Source of the DNA: Fidelibacterota bacterium UBA2986 | GTDB lineage: Bacteria; Fidelibacterota; Marinisomatia; Marinisomatales; AB-629-J13 | NCBI GenBank assembly: GCA_002346675.1 | Contig: DEAI01000011.1 | Coordinates: 199,530 to 263,529 of the forward strand | Length of the DNA stretch: 64,000 nucleotides | Direction: 5' to 3' | In this document: positions 62,827 to 64,000 of the stretch, in pieces | How positions within the stretch are numbered: the stretch's first letter is position 1 | How the letters are laid out: every line of letters begins with the position of its first letter | The notes under the pieces: model-generated | The model's input: the letters and a program-made list of their open reading frames with translations, nothing else | What the model was told of the DNA's origin: nothing | The model's database searches: none | Position numbers and translations under genes: made by a program

Positions 62827-63057
62827 ATGGCAATTATAAATAAAAAGAAATACTGTTATTTTAAAGAAAACGGAATTACTGAAATTGATTATAAAGATGT
62901 AAAGCTACTGCGGCGGTTTATTACCGAACAGGGTAAGATCATGCCCAGAAGAGTGACAGGGGCCAGCGCAAAAATGCACAGAAAACTAGTCCGAGCAATC
63001 AAGAGAGCACGAAACATTGCATTGATTCCCTATACAAATATAAATCAGGAAGGGTAA
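62827..63057 (+). CDS. rpsR: 30S ribosomal protein S18
   Basis: A 76-residue basic protein. KKKYCYFKENGITEIDYKD is followed by the conserved LLRRFITEQGKIMPRRVTG and a C-terminal basic segment, all typical of S18. It starts 9 nt after rpsF and ends 4 nt before rplI. The single N-terminal cysteine argues against a four-cysteine zinc form. Confidence 0.97.
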   Translation: MAIINKKKYCYFKENGITEIDYKDVKLLRRFITEQGKIMPRRVTGASAKMHRKLVRAIKRARNIALIPYTNINQEG

Positions 63058-63061
63058 AATA

Positions 63062-63508
63062 ATGGAAGTCATATTACTAAAGGATGTAGAAAACCTGGGA
63101 ATAGCAGGAGATATGGTTCAAGTTAAACCCGGCTATGCAAGAAACTTTCTTGTCCCCCGTGGTCTTGCGCTGAGAGCTTCTAAGCAAAATTTAGCTGTTG
63201 CTGAAGAGCGAAGAAGAGTCATTAATGCAAAGGTTGGAAGAGCTCAAAAGGCTTATATAAACTTGGCCAAATCTATCGAAAAACAAGAACTGACAATTGA
63301 AGTTGAGGTGGGCGAGGAAGAGCGACTGTTTGGTTCGGTCACCAGTCAAGACATACATAAAGCACTTACAGATAAAGGAATAACGATAGACCGCCAAGCC
63401 ATTCAGTTAGATGAGCCTATAAAATCACTTGGTGTATACAGCATCCCTGTAAAGGTAGCTTCAGAGCTTTCTCCAGAAGTAAAAGTATACGTAATTAAAA
63501 CAATTTAA
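63062..63508 (+). CDS. rplI: 50S ribosomal protein L9
   Basis: Two-domain protein of 148 residues. The N-terminal rRNA-binding domain has the hallmark VQVKPGYARNFLVPRGLA (residues 20-37). A long connecting helix (about 41-75) leads to a C-terminal domain with LFGSVTSQDI and PIKSLGVYSIPVKV. Last gene of the rightward run. Confidence 0.97.
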   Translation: MEVILLKDVENLGIAGDMVQVKPGYARNFLVPRGLALRASKQNLAVAEERRRVINAKVGRAQKAYINLAKSIEKQELTIEVEVGEEERLFGSVTSQDIHKALTDKGITIDRQAIQLDEPIKSLGVYSIPVKVASELSPEVKVYVIKTI

Positions 63509-63539
63509 TTATAATAGCTTTTTTAAAGGAGAGGAAATT

Positions 63540-64000
63540 TTAGTTTGGATCTTTAAAAGGTTTAGATAATTTCCAAAGAGAGTATTTTTGGACTAAATTC
63601 CCATTTCTCTCTGTTTTTAGTGAAGCTAGGAACTCTATCTGACTCCAGTGTGGTGATAATAATTCTGGAAACGAATCTCCTTTTCCAACAAATAATAACC
63701 TGTCTTTTTTTAAAGATTCAAGTGGGTACAAAAACGAATAAAGGGTTTGATGATAGTTTATTGATAAACACGCGGCTTCTTTTTTTGGCCTCAAATAAAG
63801 GTTAATCATTGATGGGATCTGATAATTATTTGCAGCAATTCTGTGGTTTTTGAATTCTGGCTTATCCAATAAAAATAGCTCTAAGTTTTTTATTAACCCA
63901 TCGTAAATAAAATATCGGTTGGTAATATCATTTTTCCCTTTGATTGGGAGAAACGGAAATACAGTCTGAACAGAAATGAGCAAAACCAAAAACAGAGACA
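63540..64000 (-). CDS. C-terminal part of a GT39/ArnT-like membrane glycosyltransferase, cut by window edge
   Basis: The frame is open to the right edge, so the N-terminal part is missing. About 153 codons are visible. Starting with a hydrophobic helix, they continue with NNYQIPSMINLYLRP, CLSINYHQTL and DRLLFVGKG. These resemble the soluble C-terminal region of polyprenyl-phosphate-sugar glycosyltransferases of the PMT_2 group, where a Tyr-Gln helix and a short sugar-domain strand recur. No active-site motif is in view because it would lie in the missing N-terminus, so the family call is tentative. It is convergent with rplI. Confidence 0.5.
   Translation of the reverse strand, partial: SLFLVLLISVQTVFPFLPIKGKNDITNRYFIYDGLIKNLELFLLDKPEFKNHRIAANNYQIPSMINLYLRPKKEAACLSINYHQTLYSFLYPLESLKKDRLLFVGKGDSFPELLSPHWSQIEFLASLKTERNGNLVQKYSLWKLSKPFKDPN

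Noticed and set aside
1..64000. CRISPR arrays, insertion sequences, prophage, toxin-antitoxin or defence genes
   Set aside because: No regularly spaced repeats, transposase, integrase, phage structural or restriction motifs were seen on either strand.

Overview
The window is 64 kb of ordinary, densely packed chromosome from a low-GC Gram-negative bacterium. Lipid A genes (lpxB, lpxK), a TonB/ExbB/ExbD system, a SusC/SusD pair, YidC and a MltB-type lytic transglycosylase show an outer membrane. SusC/SusD, a cytochrome b558-type SdhCAB, tandem ExbD genes and PpdK point to the Bacteroidota/FCB side of the tree. My best guess is a marine uncultured lineage such as Candidatus Marinimicrobia (SAR406), but this is recognition from memory, not a phylogeny. 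No insertion sequence, prophage, CRISPR array or rRNA gene is visible. One tRNA (Gln-UUG) is present.

Left end (1-6.35 kb): a replication-origin neighbourhood. mnmG (cut by the left edge), mnmE, yidC, yidD and rpmH run leftward and dnaA runs rightward. The 188-bp AT-rich gap before dnaA holds a perfect DnaA box. A near-perfect ParB-binding palindrome (parS) lies exactly over the mnmG start. rnpA, normally between rpmH and yidD, is missing.

6.4-16.4 kb: a periplasmic sugar-dehydrogenase-like protein with a DUF4442 protein; a carboxy-terminal protease; exbB-exbD-exbD-tonB; sdhCAB; two small membrane proteins. 16.4-23.3 kb: a long leftward run encoding a peptide-type ABC importer (binding lipoprotein and two permeases, no ATPase), a Nudix hydrolase, a GCS2-type glutamate-cysteine ligase, a class I glutamine-amidotransferase-like hydrolase and a HAD phosphatase.

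23.4-33.3 kb: ppdK, a motA/motB pair, the only gene-poor gap (27.8-28.4 kb), an Smr-domain protein, an aldehyde dehydrogenase, a lytic transglycosylase, an unknown secreted barrel-like protein and a DMT transporter. 33.3-41.5 kb: plsC and ssb, then an envelope-lipid run (lpxK, a DUF374 acyltransferase, lpxB, a methyltransferase, a GnnA-like dehydrogenase, ychF, fabA), with a divergent enoyl-ACP reductase.

41.6-50.6 kb: susD and susC preceded by a class III cyclase fused to a TolB-like/TPR region, then an MFS transporter and yqgE. 50.8-63.5 kb: a rightward housekeeping run: uvrA, ruvB, queA, ispD-ispF-ispE, tRNA-Gln, prs, rplY (L25), pth, a membrane pyrophosphatase, rpsF, rpsR and rplI. The right edge cuts a leftward membrane glycosyltransferase-like gene. 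I did not find a convincing undescribed system. The most notable points are the parS/oriC arrangement, the missing rnpA, the membrane cyclase beside SusCD, the gamma-glutamyl/peptide gene run, and the GnnA-like gene inside the lipid A cluster.
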